Positions 35,175 to 47,567 are shown, numbered from the stretch's first letter. The stretch: 64,000 bases of DNA from Sciurus carolinensis (GCF_902686445.1 NC_062232.1:87964932-88028931), one strand, 5' to 3'. The notes: a model not told the origin generated them from the letters alone. A program made the numbers and translations.

Positions 35175-35760
35175 GATTCATTATTTTGCACTTGGGTGTT
35201 CCATTCTAGCCCCATTTGCTGAAAGACTACCTTATCCCCACTGAATTGCCTTTGTCCCTTTGTAAAAAATCAGTTCACTTTATTTGTGTGAATCTATTTC
35301 TCAGCTCTGTTTTCTGTTATTTGATCTATTTGTCTATTTTTTCAACAATACCACACTGTTTTATAGTTAAGACTGGAAATCAAGTAGTGTCAGTCCTCTA
35401 ACTTTGTTACTTCTCACTATTGTGTTGACTATTGGGTGAATGTCAGTTTATCCACATGATTATTTGCTAAGGTTTTGCTTAGGGTGCAGTATATCATTCA
35501 TCTCAAATATGATAATTTTCATTAGAACTCTAGAACTTCAGTCTTTTTATCTTTCATTTCACTCTCTAATTTTGAATATATGGAATATAGTAACAAAAAA
35601 TCTTCTGTTGCTTCTGAGTCAGTTTTGATAGATGGATCACTCTCATTATATATTGTGTTTTCCCACTTCATTGGGAAGTGTTTTCACACTTCATTGCCTG
35701 TCAATAATTAACTAGATTTATATTTCAGTTGTGACTTCTCCTTTGATAGGCATTGAATAT
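35175..35760 (-). mobile_element. Old L1 ORF2, right half of the interrupted copy
   Basis: 'gattcattattttgcacttg', 'ccccatttgctgaaaga' and 'aattgcctttgtccctttgt' are the next part of minus-strand ORF2 after 31800. The order fades after about 35640. Confidence 0.75.
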
Positions 35761-36510
35761 TTTTGTATTTCCATGCATATTCTTGAATTTGTTCTGAGAT
35801 ATATTTAAGTTTCTTGGAAATAGTTTTACATGGGTGTTATTTTTGTAATTTTGTCAGACAGGTTTTGAGTTATAGTTTATCCAGGGTTAATTATTCCTTT
35901 GTAATGAAACAAGATTTTCCTGTGTATTCACCCGAATAGCAAGTGAATTTTGAGTTTTCCAGTCTGCCTGACAGGAACAGGCACTATTCCGTTTCCTATG
36001 TGATTACTGGGCAGTGTTCTCTAATAATTTCAATTTTTTCTTTTTTATTCATAAGCCAGGGGTAGTTCCTTATGTGCATATACTGATTAATATTCTTAAT
36101 ACTCAGTGGGACTCTTTACAGACCTAGGGAGTTCTCTCTGTGAATATTATTCTTCTTTTGTTTTCTGTCCTATAATCTCTAGCTATGTTGGTTTCCTCAG
36201 ATGATTAACTACATCTTTCCTACTCAGAGTCTCAGTTTCCTCTCCCAGGAAATTCTTTATAGCCACTAAATTGGGACAACAAGGACTGACCTTGTTGGTT
36301 TCTAACTTTTCCTTTATCACTGTCCTGTTACTTTATGTGCAGTGTGATGAAGACCAAACATGGTTTCATATTTCTTTCTGATTGTTTTTGTTGTTATACA
36401 GGTGTTAGAGACAGAGTTATAGACCATTCCAAATATCTTCACATTCCAATGCCCAAAATCTGTGAATTTATCTTCTTATATTGTAAAAGGCTATTTGTAG
36501 TTGTGATAAA
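35761..36510. other. Unassigned, probably ancient repeat
   Basis: Ordinary AT-rich sequence. Some words resemble old mammalian repeats, but I could not place them. A 69-codon frame (36335-36544) has no recognised domain. Confidence 0.4.
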
Positions 36511-36870
36511 GTTAAGGATCTTGAATGGGGAGATTGTCCTATAATATCAGCATTGGCCCAATGTAATTACAAGGGTCCTTGTAAGAAAGAAAGCAAAGTG
36601 AAAATAGAAGAGAATAATTTGAAGATGCTACCCTCATGGATTTGAAGATAGAGAAAGGAGCTATGAATCAAAAAGTAAGGAAACATGGAAATGCATGTTT
36701 CCCTAGTCTCTAGAAAAACACAGTCCTGCTAAAACCTTGTTTTGTTTTTTCCCCCAATGAAACCTATTTCAGAATTTTGACCTCCAGAACTGTAAGATGA
36801 TTAATGTGTGTTGTTTAAAGCCATAAAATCTGTGGCAATTTTTTACAACAAAGAGAACACTAATGGAGAG
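36511..36870 (+). mobile_element. MLT1-like LTR (ERVL-MaLR)
   Basis: Order matches MLT1: 'aagggtccttgtaagaaa', a 'gatttgaagat' block, 'tttcagaattttgacctcca' and 'gaactgtaagatgattaatg', then 'tgttgtttaaagcca', ending near 'aacactaat'. Confidence 0.7.
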
Positions 36871-36929
36871 GGTAAATTTTGTCCTATTTCTTCTACCACA
36901 GGTGGAAACAGAAGGCAATAACATTTATT

Positions 36930-37145
36930 CTACACGTTATTTCTCAAGCGAAAAAAAAAAAAAAAACCAGGAGGTAATGATGCCCAACTCATTAAATGAG
37001 TCTAGCATTAAACTGAAATCAAAAAAGGAAAATAATCACATGAAATGAAAACTACAGCCCAATATGCCTCATTAATTTAAAAATATTTTAGCAGGTCAAA
37101 CTAGCAGTGTAACTGTGATCAAGTGGAATTCATCCCTGGGATTTG
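36930..37145 (+). mobile_element. Old L1 ORF2 fragment
   Basis: 'gaaaactacagcccaatatg' and 'tgatcaagtggaattcatcc' are RT-region words on the plus strand. Diverged. The end at about 37113-37145 overlaps the start of the duplicated segment. Confidence 0.65.
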
Positions 37146-37460
37146 TGGTTGATTTGCTTCTCTTCCTCCAGATTCATATGTCCCTGGAGCATTGCCTATG
37201 AGCACAGCCTAACAGTGAATCAGGTGACACAGCAGAAACAGGGTTAGCAGACACTAAGTCTCTGTGTCACAGAACATATTCAGGAATGTGAAACTGAGAG
37301 ACTAAGATATACCTTATTTTTTTTATTGTAAAAAAAAGATAGACCTTATTTACTAACTGCTTACTAAAATATTTTTCCTACAAAGAATCAGTAAGTACAG
37401 TCATATGCCACATAATGATACTATACAATAAACCACATATACAACAGCAGGCCTGTGAGA
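37113..37460 (+). repeat. Duplicated segment, copy 1
   Basis: Direct repeat of 42546-42860. Runs through a piece of L1, about 250 bp of unassigned DNA and the first 60 bp of the MER2-like element. Copy 1 has about 38 bp extra near 37315-37352, itself a small internal duplication of 'gataccttat'-type sequence. Confidence 0.85.
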
Positions 37461-38072
37461 TTATAATGGAGCTGAAAATTCCTATCACCTAGTCATAGCC
37501 ATAGTAACATCATAAAACAACATATTACTTATGTGTTTGTGGTGATACAGATGAAAACATACCTACTGCACTTCAGTTGTATTAAAATATAGCATATACA
37601 ATTATGTATACTGCACAAAACCTGATAATTACTGTTACTAGTTTATGTATTCACTATAATATAATTTTATTCACTTGAGTGTACTCCTATTAATTGAAAA
37701 AATAGTGTTAAACAGTATGTCATGTTATAGTGGCACGGCCTCATTCATCTCTTGTCTGCCTCCTCTGTTGATTACTGTATTTTATCTTGTGGTTGATTTA
37801 ATCTCCTGCTGTTCATCATGACTCAAGGAACAATTGGCTATCCAATATGTATATGTGTACACAGACATATATACACATACATATACATATATACACAGTG
37901 AGATATATGCAGACCATGTATATATACATATACATACCACATAGTCTAAATGTATAATAGGCTCCACTATCTATATCTGTATATGTACACTCTATGATGT
38001 TCACACAGTGACAAAATCAACTAATGATGCACTTCCCAGAACATGTCTCTACGGTTAGGAGATACATGACTG
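37398..38072 (+). mobile_element. MER2-like DNA transposon (TcMar-Tigger)
   Basis: Starts CAGTCATATGCCACATAATG and ends TACATGACTG, with TA on both sides (37396-37397 and 38073-38074). The inner words 'tacactctatgatgttcaca' and 'gacaaaatcaactaatgatg' agree with MER2. About 675 bp, longer than a short non-autonomous copy, partly due to an expanded TA/CA-rich tract at 37845-37935. No transposase frame is left. Confidence 0.8.
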
Positions 38073-38454
38073 TACTTTAAATAATTTGCCTTCCTTTTGA
38101 AACCTAATTAGCGAATAGGAAAAATGTCATATCAACAAAAATCAAAACCAAAATTCAATTACTGAGAACAGAGACTTTATTAAGGATCTTGTACTTTATG
38201 CCTGAAGTAATGGGAAGCCATTTATAGATTTTTATTAGTGATGCAATAAGTAAAAATATTTTCCTTTAGAGCATCAATTTCTAAAGTGCTGAATGCATAG
38301 GAGGCATGTAAATGATCCACAAGTGACCAGAAAAAAAGCATTAGTACTTCTATAGTATATTCATTATACCTCACATTTCATTTGTTTCAAAAAATTTATG
38401 TATATATACATATACATATATATTATTTGTTGATTTTAGATAAACATGACAGTA

Positions 38455-38565
38455 GGGTGGAACAACAGAATGAATGGGACATAACTTTACTATACTCATA
38501 TATGAATACATGACCAGTGTAACTTCAAATCATGTTCAAACCCAAAAATGGGATCAAAATCATAA
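38455..38565 (+). mobile_element. L1 3' UTR fragment
   Basis: 'agaatgaatgggacataact' and 'tatatgaatacatgaccagt' match L1 3' UTRs of the type at 44580-44845 (opposite strand). Short. Confidence 0.6.
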
Positions 38566-38569
38566 TGGG

Positions 38570-40430
38570 CTGTAATTCATTTGTTTCAAAATTTGTATAC
38601 TCATAATATACCTTCCCCAGATTTCCTTACTATATGTAGATGTATTATAAATGAAGATACATATTTTAGAGGTACTACAAAATGGTTCTTAGAGAGGTGT
38701 GCATGGATAAAAAGGTTTGTGAACTTGCTTTACAAAATTTGAGATCGCAGAGCCTCACACTATGGGTGTCATCTGAGGACACAGAAACAAGGAAGCAGAC
38801 AGACTAAGTGGTGACTCAGCCACTTCAATCTCCTCTCAGTAGTGGTTGTCAGCCTCACCGCCATAAGAGGTATAATCATCCCCTCTATTTGCAAAATATA
38901 GTCAATGATTCCCTTAACCCTCATATACATACACATTTCAGGCAAGGTAGAGATCCTAAAGATCTTATTTTAGTACAAGTATCACATACTTGCTGCCTGT
39001 AAATATCCAAGTTAAATGTTTCTTCTCCCAGGGTAAGATGGCATAGTCCAGTTGTCATAGAAACCAGAAGTACATCATGTTATTATGGATGATGCCCGTT
39101 TTCTATGACAACCAGATAGTGCAAATTCATTCTCAGAGGACAAATTTTAACCTCTACTTCAGAAACTTGAATTCCCACCCCCAATTCAATAAATAAATGA
39201 ATATATATTACAGGAAGTACCAGACATGCATGAAGAGAAATGCATTATAAAGAAAGTCTTCCTATCTTCCTATACAATGGTTTAAGGAATCACTTTAGAT
39301 AGACACGTTGATAATTTAGACTTTCTTGTCAGACACTCATCTGTGTTCCATTCCTAGCTCAGCAAAATTGTATGACACTTCCATACCATCCACTGGGTCT
39401 GAAAGAGATCTCAGAGATCACTGAATCCTAACTGCACTCTTACTTCCACATGACACATGAAGACACCAAATCCCACAGAGAGGGGAAAATGGAGACATAT
39501 CTGAAACAGTGCCATATACTTTGAGTAAGTGCCTTAGGTGTGAATCACATTGCAGAGGAGTTAAAACTTCTCTACCTGCATCCAGAATCTCCACCTACAA
39601 ACTCACAGAGACAAAAGTCACTTAGAACTTCAGTCATCAGAAGCTGGCTTTCAGATGTTCATATTAGACATGCTTTTGCTGAAGAACTCTGCCTCTGTAG
39701 TATAGGTAATCTATCTCATCCACCATAGAAAACAGATTTTCACATAAGTCATAAGATAAGGTTCAGAGTTAGAGTCTGAAACCAGGATCCTGTCATTCAA
39801 AAAGTCTGTATTGATAAAGAAGTGTTTACATGACATTTTGTTATTGTAAATTATGTCACAACAAAAAACCAAAGTCAAAGTAAACGAAAAGGATCTGAAT
39901 AACAAAAATAAACAATTGTCTATTCAGAGATTAAATAATATATATATATATATACATATTTACAATGAGGCATATTTAAATGTTCTGACAGAAAAATAAT
40001 AAAATAAAATAAATTTATGAGCTAATAAGTAAAAAAATTACATCATGCACTATAAAACATGCATATTAAAAAGATTACATATATTTCTTCTTAAGAAAAC
40101 ATTACAGGTAGATGAGAAAAGAACTTAAAGATATACAATAACCTGCTGAAATAATTGCATATGGAGATGGGGAAGTAACATTATGGGAGGTTTGGTGAAG
40201 TAAAGTTCTAGAATTCCTTTAACTTTTAAATATTTTACCAGGATAAATAATTGATATCTTAAATATTGCAACTAAATATTACTTTTGAAATAGTATACAA
40301 AGACAGGAAATGATATGTTTGGCATATGCGAAACAATCACCAAACAAGTGTAGCAATTTTAGCAATAAAATAAAATTCAAGGAAAATATCTTTATGGAAT
40401 CTTAATAGATTATTTCATAATAATGCTATA
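38570..40430. other. Mostly unassigned
   Basis: No gene or family recognised, apart from the hairpin at 39041-39122 and a (TA)n tract at about 39938-39958. The 60-65 codon frames here look random. Confidence 0.45.
39041..39122. other. Hairpin-forming inverted repeat
   Basis: Arms 39041-39063 and 39100-39122 share GTTGTCATAGAAA and its complement, extended by partly paired bases (GCATAGTCCA against TGGTTAGTGC-type ends). A second short pair (CATCAT / ATGATG) lies in the loop. Could be a small MITE or a precursor-like hairpin. Confidence 0.6.
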
Positions 40431-40431
40431 C

Positions 40432-40636
40432 TGCTGGGTATGTTGGCACACACCTGTAATTCCAGCACCTCGAGAGGCTGAGGCAGGAGGATCACGAGTT
40501 CAAAGCCAGCCTCAGCAAAAGTAAGGCACTAAGCAACTCAGTGAGACCCTGTCTCTAAATAAAACACAAAATAGGGCTGGAGATGTGACTCAGTGGTTGA
40601 GTACCCCTGAGTTCAATCCCTGGTACCCCCCCCCAA
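40432..40636 (+). mobile_element. Dimeric 7SL/ID-type SINE (well preserved)
   Basis: Left 7SL-derived half (GCTGGGTATGTTGGCACACA, GGCTGAGGCAGGAGGATCAC) and right ID half (GGGCTGGAGATGTGACTCAG, GTTCAATCCCTGGTACC), typical of squirrels. It has A and B boxes and ends in a C-run and short A tail. This is the best taxonomic marker in the window. Confidence 0.92.
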
Positions 40637-42050
40637 AAGTTTTAAAACTAAAATAATGCTACACTAATCAAGATAAGTGGTTAGGGAGACAGTGAATAAA
40701 AAGGAAAACATACAGGAAGACATAAATTTCCAACACCTCTATTAAACTTCCAGTCTCCTCACAACCATTAATGTCAGAGTTAATCAGGGAGCCAGCTGGA
40801 AAAGCAAAGGTATAGAAACAATAACAAAATGAAGAGACTAGAATATTGAAGTTACAAGAAAATAGTTTCTTAAATAATACAGTCCCCTTTCTACCTGCTA
40901 AAATATCACATAAAAGCACCCCACATACACATTTTAACAAACTTTTGAACTCTCATATAACTATAAAATACAGTTATTACTTTTCCCTAACAAGAAAACT
41001 GTCTTTTATACAAAAATTCTCACCCTCTCCCCCAACAGAGACATAGAAAGTACCAACAGTAACCTCATCTAAATGTGGGTGTCAGTCATCATTTACTTAT
41101 AAACACTTCTCAAATTCATTCACTGTTTGAGCTGAATATTACATATATTAAGGGCTTATTACAAATTTAATCACAAATAATATATAAAGTAACAATAGGA
41201 AGTAGAAGAGATAGAAGAAAGTACTTAACCTACATTGTCCTATCATCCCTGATGTGAAATACATACAAAAACTTAAATATGGTATGTAATATATACTAGA
41301 ATTATATAACAATATAATTATAAAATTTTAATAAGAATATTATAATTATATAATATTAATATAATAATATATAAACTATAGATTATGATTTCTGACCTAT
41401 TTTAATGAACCCATGTCAATTTTATTAATATTTGCAGAATTGAAAACTTGGTACCTAATGCACATGTAAAAAATACATGAAAAGCAAAACAGAAAAATAT
41501 ATTGCTACTAACTTCCTTATTTCTTTAATTATCCACAAGGTCATAGTTAATATTTATATAACTTAATATTCATATATTTATAATTCCCTTATTTTACACA
41601 CCATTCTTTCTTTCCTTTGCCTTCCCACAAGACTTCATCTCATCAAGGTTCTTCACCCAGGGTTTAACCCATTGATTCCTGAAGGATCAGAATCCTCAGT
41701 AAACTTGTGTTTATTTTTGTTAAACTAGCTTTGCATTAATATTTACTGCTAGACATATAATTACTAAAAATTATCCCAGAGAATCCTGTGGCTTATATAA
41801 ATAGCCCTTCATGCTTCCACTGTGAAACTACAGTTTCTCCTTGGTAAACAATATCAGTAACACCCACGAGTGCCCTCATTATTTTCCTGTTGATTCGGCA
41901 GCACAAATAACCTGCTATAGCCAGGGGGACCAGAATCTACTTCAATATAATTAATATCAATATAAAACAATATTTTTAAAAGAGAGACAGTAAGATATGA
42001 GTGCAATTCAAAAGAAAAGGAATGTGAAATTGAAAACAATGGATTGAGCA
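40637..42050. other. Mostly unassigned, very AT-rich
   Basis: Contains an A/T-only cluster at about 41290-41380. No family, gene or RNA was recognised. Confidence 0.45.
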
Positions 42051-42307
42051 TTGAGAGAATATTATTGCAAACTTATAATTTTATACATAGTGAACATAAT
42101 CTTCAAAACTTAAGGCAGATTTCTACTTCTACTTGTATAAGTTTGTCCTTTTAGTCAAAAAAATTCATAAAACTGTACAAAATATATGAGAGACATTTAG
42201 AGAACACTATATACAATATAGCATATGCACCATATATAACAAATTATTAATTCATATTCCTTTCAATTATACATGGATAGGTTACAAAATAGATCATATG
42301 CTCAACC

Positions 42308-42430
42308 ATAAATAACAGAATGAATCAAACAACATTACCCTATGTAAATTTATGATTACACAAATAGTATGCCTTTAGTCCATGTACAGAGAAACAACAT
42401 GTATCCCATTTGTTTACAATAAAAAAGAAA
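42308..42430 (+). mobile_element. Young L1 3' end, 5'-truncated (about 120 bp)
   Basis: Nearly the same as the last 120 bp of the 31815-34671 copy ('ataacagaatgaatcaaaca', 'aaacaacatgtatcccattt') with an A tail. Shows that this L1 family has inserted more than once here. Confidence 0.9.
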
Positions 42431-42545
42431 CGTATCACTTTCAATCTATTTTTAATACCACAGAGTCAACTCTCTGAACACAATCAAGTTAAACTAGAAA
42501 TCAAATACAAGAAGCAGTCTGGAAAATAGACTGGCACAGATTCCA

Positions 42546-42860
42546 CTGTGATCAAGTGGAATTAATCCCTCAAATGTGTAGTCGATTTCCTTCCCTTCCT
42601 CCAGATTCATATGTCCCTGAGGCACTCTCTATAAGCATAGAGTAACAGTGAGTCAGGTGACAAAGCAGAAACAGGGTTAGCAGACACCAAGTCTCAGTGT
42701 CACAGAGCATGTTCAGGAACGTGAAATTGAGAGATTAAGATATACCTTATTTACTAACTGCTTACTAAAATATTTTTCCTACAAAGAGTCAATAAGTACA
42801 GCCATGTGCTACCTAAAGACACCTCACAATAGACCACATATACAACATTGGTCCTATAAG
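42546..42860 (+). repeat. Duplicated segment, copy 2
   Basis: Direct repeat of 37113-37460, ending inside the MER2-like sequence. Roughly one base in eight differs, by eye. Confidence 0.85.
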
Positions 42861-42984
42861 AATGTGTGTTTGATTTGTTTATCTTCCTCCAAATACATAC
42901 GGAGGAAGAAATAAATATATGAAAGAAATAAATACCCCAATTGGTCAAAGTGATCCACCAAGGTTACTAAAAAAAGGACTCAAA

Positions 42985-43110
42985 CTAGACATGAAAGCTG
43001 GTGCCCTGGTATGTACCTGCAGTTCCAACCACTTGGGAGGCTGAGGTAGGAAGATCACTTTAGTCCAAGTGTTTGAGACCAGACTGGACAACATATGTTG
43101 TAAAACAGAG
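42985..43110 (+). mobile_element. 7SL-derived SINE monomer (B1/FAM-like)
   Basis: 'tggtatgtacctgcagttcc', 'cttgggaggctgaggtagga' and 'gtttgagaccagactggaca' are the 7SL-type words; no ID half follows. Confidence 0.75.
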
Positions 43111-44399
43111 TTGAAAAGTAAAACACAGTATGTAAAAATATATGGAATGCAGCTTTATGAAAATTTATAGCCTCAAATAACTGTGTTACAAAAACAAAAA
43201 GATTTAAATCAAGAACATAAATTCCCACCATAAAGACATATAAACCTGGAGAAAACATAAGCACAAAGCAATAAATAATAATGACAGTTATATAGAAGAT
43301 AATCCACATAGGAAATTAACAAAGGCAAAATTAATAAACTATCCATAAAATTGATGGACCCCATGCCAAAATAATCAATAAAAAAGAAAAACACAAATAA
43401 GCAATATCAGGAATAAAAGAGGAACTATCCTTACAGATTATGTAGACATTAAAAAATAATGAAGGAATATTATGAAAATCATGCCATCAAATTTTTAAAT
43501 AAATGAAATTGACAAATTTATTGAAAAGGACAACTTAATACTGCAACAAGAAGAAACAAAGATTTGAAGAGCTTGATATCTATGAGAGGATGGAGGAAGC
43601 ATCAGACTCAAATGGTCTTAATATAAATTCTGTCAAACATTGAAGTAAGAAATAAATGAAACTCATGCTAAAAATTCTGAAAATAGGGGAGGAAAATATG
43701 CTTTCAAATATAATAAATATAATTTTAAAGCCAGAATAACATTTCTGATATTAACAATGATCAGGACATCACAAGTAAAGAAATACACAGTCACATACCT
43801 TTCATATTTAAACCTGAATATATAAGAATCTTCACTGTGATATTTGTAAATCCACAAAGATACATAAATAATTATGCATTACAATGAAGTGAGATTCATC
43901 TCAGGAATGAAAGGTTCTTTCAACATTCAAAAATCAATAATTTAAATCACTATATTTTAGGTTAAAGATATATATATATATGATAATTTCAATAGAGAAG
44001 AATAGTTTGAGAAAATTGAACAGTAGGTTGATGATTTTTAAAAAACCTACCCAGTTATGTATAGATGTAAACTAACTTAAACTCATAGCATTGATAAATA
44101 TACTACAGCTAACATCATATTTGATGTTGAAAATAGCAAATGTTTTATCACAAGATTGAAATCAATGGAAGGTGCTCAATTTAATCACTTCTATAAAACA
44201 GTATAGTAGAAATCCTATTATATTAATGCAAGAAAGAGTAATTCAAGGTGTAACAACAATAAAGGAAGACATTAATGTGTCGTGATTTGCATATTTATTT
44301 ATATAGAAAATTTTAACATACAAAAGAAGTAGATTACTAAATAAAATTATCAAAGAAGTAGGATACAAGGTTAGTATAAAAATTGTATTATTTATTTAT

Positions 44400-44565
44400 C
44401 TATTTCTATTTGTGATACTGGGGATTAAACCAAGGGACACTCTTGTTATTTTATATTTGAGACAGAATCTCACAAAATTTCCCAGGCTGATTTTGAACTT
44501 GCAGTCCTCCTGCCTTAGCCTCCTGAGTCTCTGGGAGTACAGGTGTGCATCATCATGCCCAGCTC
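44400..44565 (-). mobile_element. Dimeric 7SL/ID-type SINE
   Basis: Minus-strand copy of the 40432-40636 type. 'gtactc' and 'cctgccttagcctcctgagt' are the complement of the 7SL half. The ID half is shortened. Confidence 0.8.
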
Positions 44566-44574
44566 TTGTTTTTT

Positions 44575-45724
44575 AATTTATTTAATATTTTATTCATTCT
44601 TTTTAAATATAGATGAGAGTAGAGTATATTTTAACATATTAGACATACATGGAGTATAATTAGGATCCCGTTCTTGTGGTTGTACATGATGTGGAGTTAA
44701 ACTGGTTGTGTATTCATATACGAGTATAGGAAAGTTATGTCCAATTCATTCTACTGTTTTTCCTGTCCCTATACTCCCTCCCTTCCCTTCATGCCCATTT
44801 GTCTAATCCAGTGAACTTCTATTCTATTCCTCCCAACCTCCCTTGTTGTGGAACAGACTTCTTCAATAAGATTCCTAAAGTGTAAGTAGTAAAATCAAGA
44901 ATCAACAAATGGGATGGCATCAACCTAAAAAGTTTATTCACAGCAGAGGAATCAATCAAAAACATAAACAGACAGCAAAAAAAAAAATCAAGAACGTGAA
45001 GAGAGAGCCTACAGAATGGAAGAAAATCTTTGCTACCTGCATGTCAGATAGAGCATTAATCTCCAAGATATATAAAGAACTCAAAAACTTAACACCAAAA
45101 AAACCAAATAACCCAATCAGTAAATGGGCTAAGGGACTGAACAGACACTTCACAGAAAAAGAAATAAAATCAATCAACAAATATATGAAAAATGTTCAAC
45201 ATCACTAGCAATTAGAGAAATGCAAAATAAAACTACCCTGAGATTCCATCTCACTCCAGTCAGAATGGCATTTATCAAGAATACAAGTAACACTAAATGT
45301 TGGTGAGGATTTTAGAGAAAAGGTTCACTTATACATGTGCGACTGCAAATTGGAGGAACCACTATGGAAAGCAGTATGGAAATTCCTCAGAAAACTTGGA
45401 ATGGAACCACCATTTGACCCAGTTATCCCACTCTTTGGTTTATACCCAAAGGACTTAAAATCAGCATACTACAGTGACACGGCCACATCAATGTTTATAG
45501 AAGCTCAATTCACAATAACTAAATTATGGAACCAACCTAGAAGCCCTTTGACAGATGAATGCATTAAGAAAATGTAGTATATATACACAATGGAATATTA
45601 CTCAGTCTTAAAGAAAAATGAAATTATGGCATGGATGGAATTGGAGCCTATCATGCTAAGAGAAATAAGCCAGTCCCCAAAAATCCAAGGGCTGAATGTT
45701 CTCTCTGATATGTGGATGCTAATC
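44575..45724 (-). mobile_element. 5'-inverted L1 (twin-priming product), copy 3
   Basis: 44575-44852 is the 3' UTR on the minus strand (poly(T) side at left). 44853-45724 is ORF2 C-terminal half on the plus strand, ending at 'gatatgtggatgctaatc', the base in the element where the minus part begins ('ccacaacaaggg'). Inverted 5' part, upright 3' part and adjacent break points fit twin priming. Older than copy 2. No target duplication was certain. Confidence 0.85.
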
Positions 45725-45784
45725 TTATTAATTTTTAATAGTAGCACCAAATAATTAGAAAAATAAATTTATGTAACACCACAC

Positions 45785-45993
45785 TGTGGGAAGCCACTCA
45801 TGACTTGTTTGAGAACCAAGGGTAGCTGGGCCATTAACCAGGAAAATCTGGTCTTAGGAACTCTCGGTTATTAATAACTGATTGAGACTGCTTGAGTCAA
45901 GTGACTATCCTGTATTAGTTCACTGCTGAAGCTCAAATACAAGCATTGGATGTGGGAGTGACCCACTAGAGCCAAATGGTTTGCTTACCTCCA
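45785..45993 (+). repeat. Inverted terminal repeat, left
   Basis: Pairs with 47568-47781 on the other strand: 'gaaccaag', 'ggaaaatctggtctt', 'ataactgattgagactgc', 'gggagtgaccc'. About 85% alike by eye. Confidence 0.9.
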
Positions 45994-46317
45994 TCCCCCA
46001 TCCTGCTTAGGAATTTAAGATATAAACAATTTAAATTTTTATGTGATTTAATCATAAGGCAAGCCTGCTTCAATGGATAAGCCAGGTTTGAATTCCAACT
46101 GTTTGTTCTAATAATTGTTAGATTCATTCTTAGCACCATTCGTAGAAAGCAAAAAATTAATCCTTTAAAAAGCATAATTAGAACATCTTTTATTAACTTT
46201 AGAATTTTTTTGTTTAACTTTGGCTAAAGACAGTCTATTTGAGAGAATGAGAGAAAGTGAATGGAGTCCTATGATGAAGCCTGTTGGCAAAACTGAATTG
46301 CAGCATCCTAATAGAGA

Positions 46318-46395
46318 GCCACTATGGCAATGTGGTTAGCATGCATGTCCTGAATTTGGAAGGTTGCTGGTTCAATATCAGCCTGTAGAGACTTT
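46318..46395 (+). pseudogene. tRNA-like fossil
   Basis: TGGCAATGTGG resembles an A box and GGTTCAATATC a B box. GCTGG and TCAGC form a full T stem around a 7-base loop, and an 11-T run follows soon after. The acceptor stem does not pair, so it is at best a decayed tRNA or tRNA-derived SINE head. Confidence 0.35.
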
Positions 46396-47567
46396 TTTTT
46401 TTTCCGGTGAGTTGTTAATCAGGAAAATAGAAGATTGCAACTAAGATTTTAATTTTCCTTTCTCCTAGTACTGTAGAATTAAGAAGAATTAGCTTTCAAA
46501 CACAGTGGAGCAGGGGGGAGGGGCTAGAAAGGAGCCTGCAAAAACCACGTGGGTCCACCATTCTTTAAAACTCAGCAGCAATCTCCACAGCTTGCGCCAT
46601 TGATGAGTCCAATTGGTGCATTGTTTTTCCCTCTCATCTTGGTGGCCTGGCCATGAGAGGCTCTGCCTGGGCAGGAACCAGCCATGCTCTCTTGGAGCAG
46701 GCAACATTCCGTGAGCTTTCCTGGCAGCTATGGCTGCTGCCTCCCATCTACCCTGCACAGGGTTAGAAACCATGCTGCTTTTGCAGCCAGCGTGGGGAGC
46801 TGTGGCAGGAGCACACATATTTAAATTATGAAACTTGCCAATTAATTTCCCTTTTTCTGGATTAGAGATTTTCCCCAAATTTCTGATTATGATCTTTTCT
46901 CTCAGAATTTTAAATTCACGCATCTATCTCTGTTAAGTTAGGCTTTACCTTCAGGTTAGGTTGCACAGCCAATGTCTGCAGGGCTCCTAACAAAGGAACT
47001 GAGGAATGCAAGCAGACTTACCAATCGTCTGGATGATTTCAAGCTACCAAGTCTGTTACCACTTTTAAGAATTGTAGAAGTTGTGTTCTCTTTACTTTCT
47101 TTCCACTTTGACCACAATATCAAGTACAGCTGGGTAGATTTCTCTATTAGAGTTAAAATTCTCTGTGTTTAAGGTCATACTATAGACAGAGTCTCCCCCC
47201 CAACCTCAATAAGATACTGTACTCGAGTGTTTTCTGGGTCCACAAAAAAAGACCAAGTATCACCGGAGATTTTTCTTCAAATGCCCAACGTTGGATGTGC
47301 TAGTTCTCCCCGCATGTCCTACATGGGTGAGAGAAAGGGTTCCTGTAGGAGGAGGGGTGGGCTGGCTGTGAAATAAAAGCTATAAAATTTATTACTCAGA
47401 AATAACAAGAGACAACAGAATTATTCTAAGAGCAGGGTCGTGACCAATTGAACTATCCAGAGGGTCTGGCTCTAACAAAGGAAGGAGCCCAGGCATGCTT
47501 TATTTATATCAGTACAGATCAAAAGGAACTGGTAGAAGCTTCTTCCTCGAAAAACGGGATGTGTGGG

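Larger units (their letters stand above)
42051..44390 (+). mobile_element. Old L1 (L1M-like), plus strand, left part
   Basis: Endonuclease words at about 42280 ('aaaatagatcatatgctcaa') and RT-region words from 43090 ('ggaccccatgccaaaataat', 'gatgttgaaaatagcaaatg'). Interrupted by an L1 3' end (42308-42430), the duplicated segment and a 7SL-like SINE. It resumes at about 47790. Confidence 0.7.
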
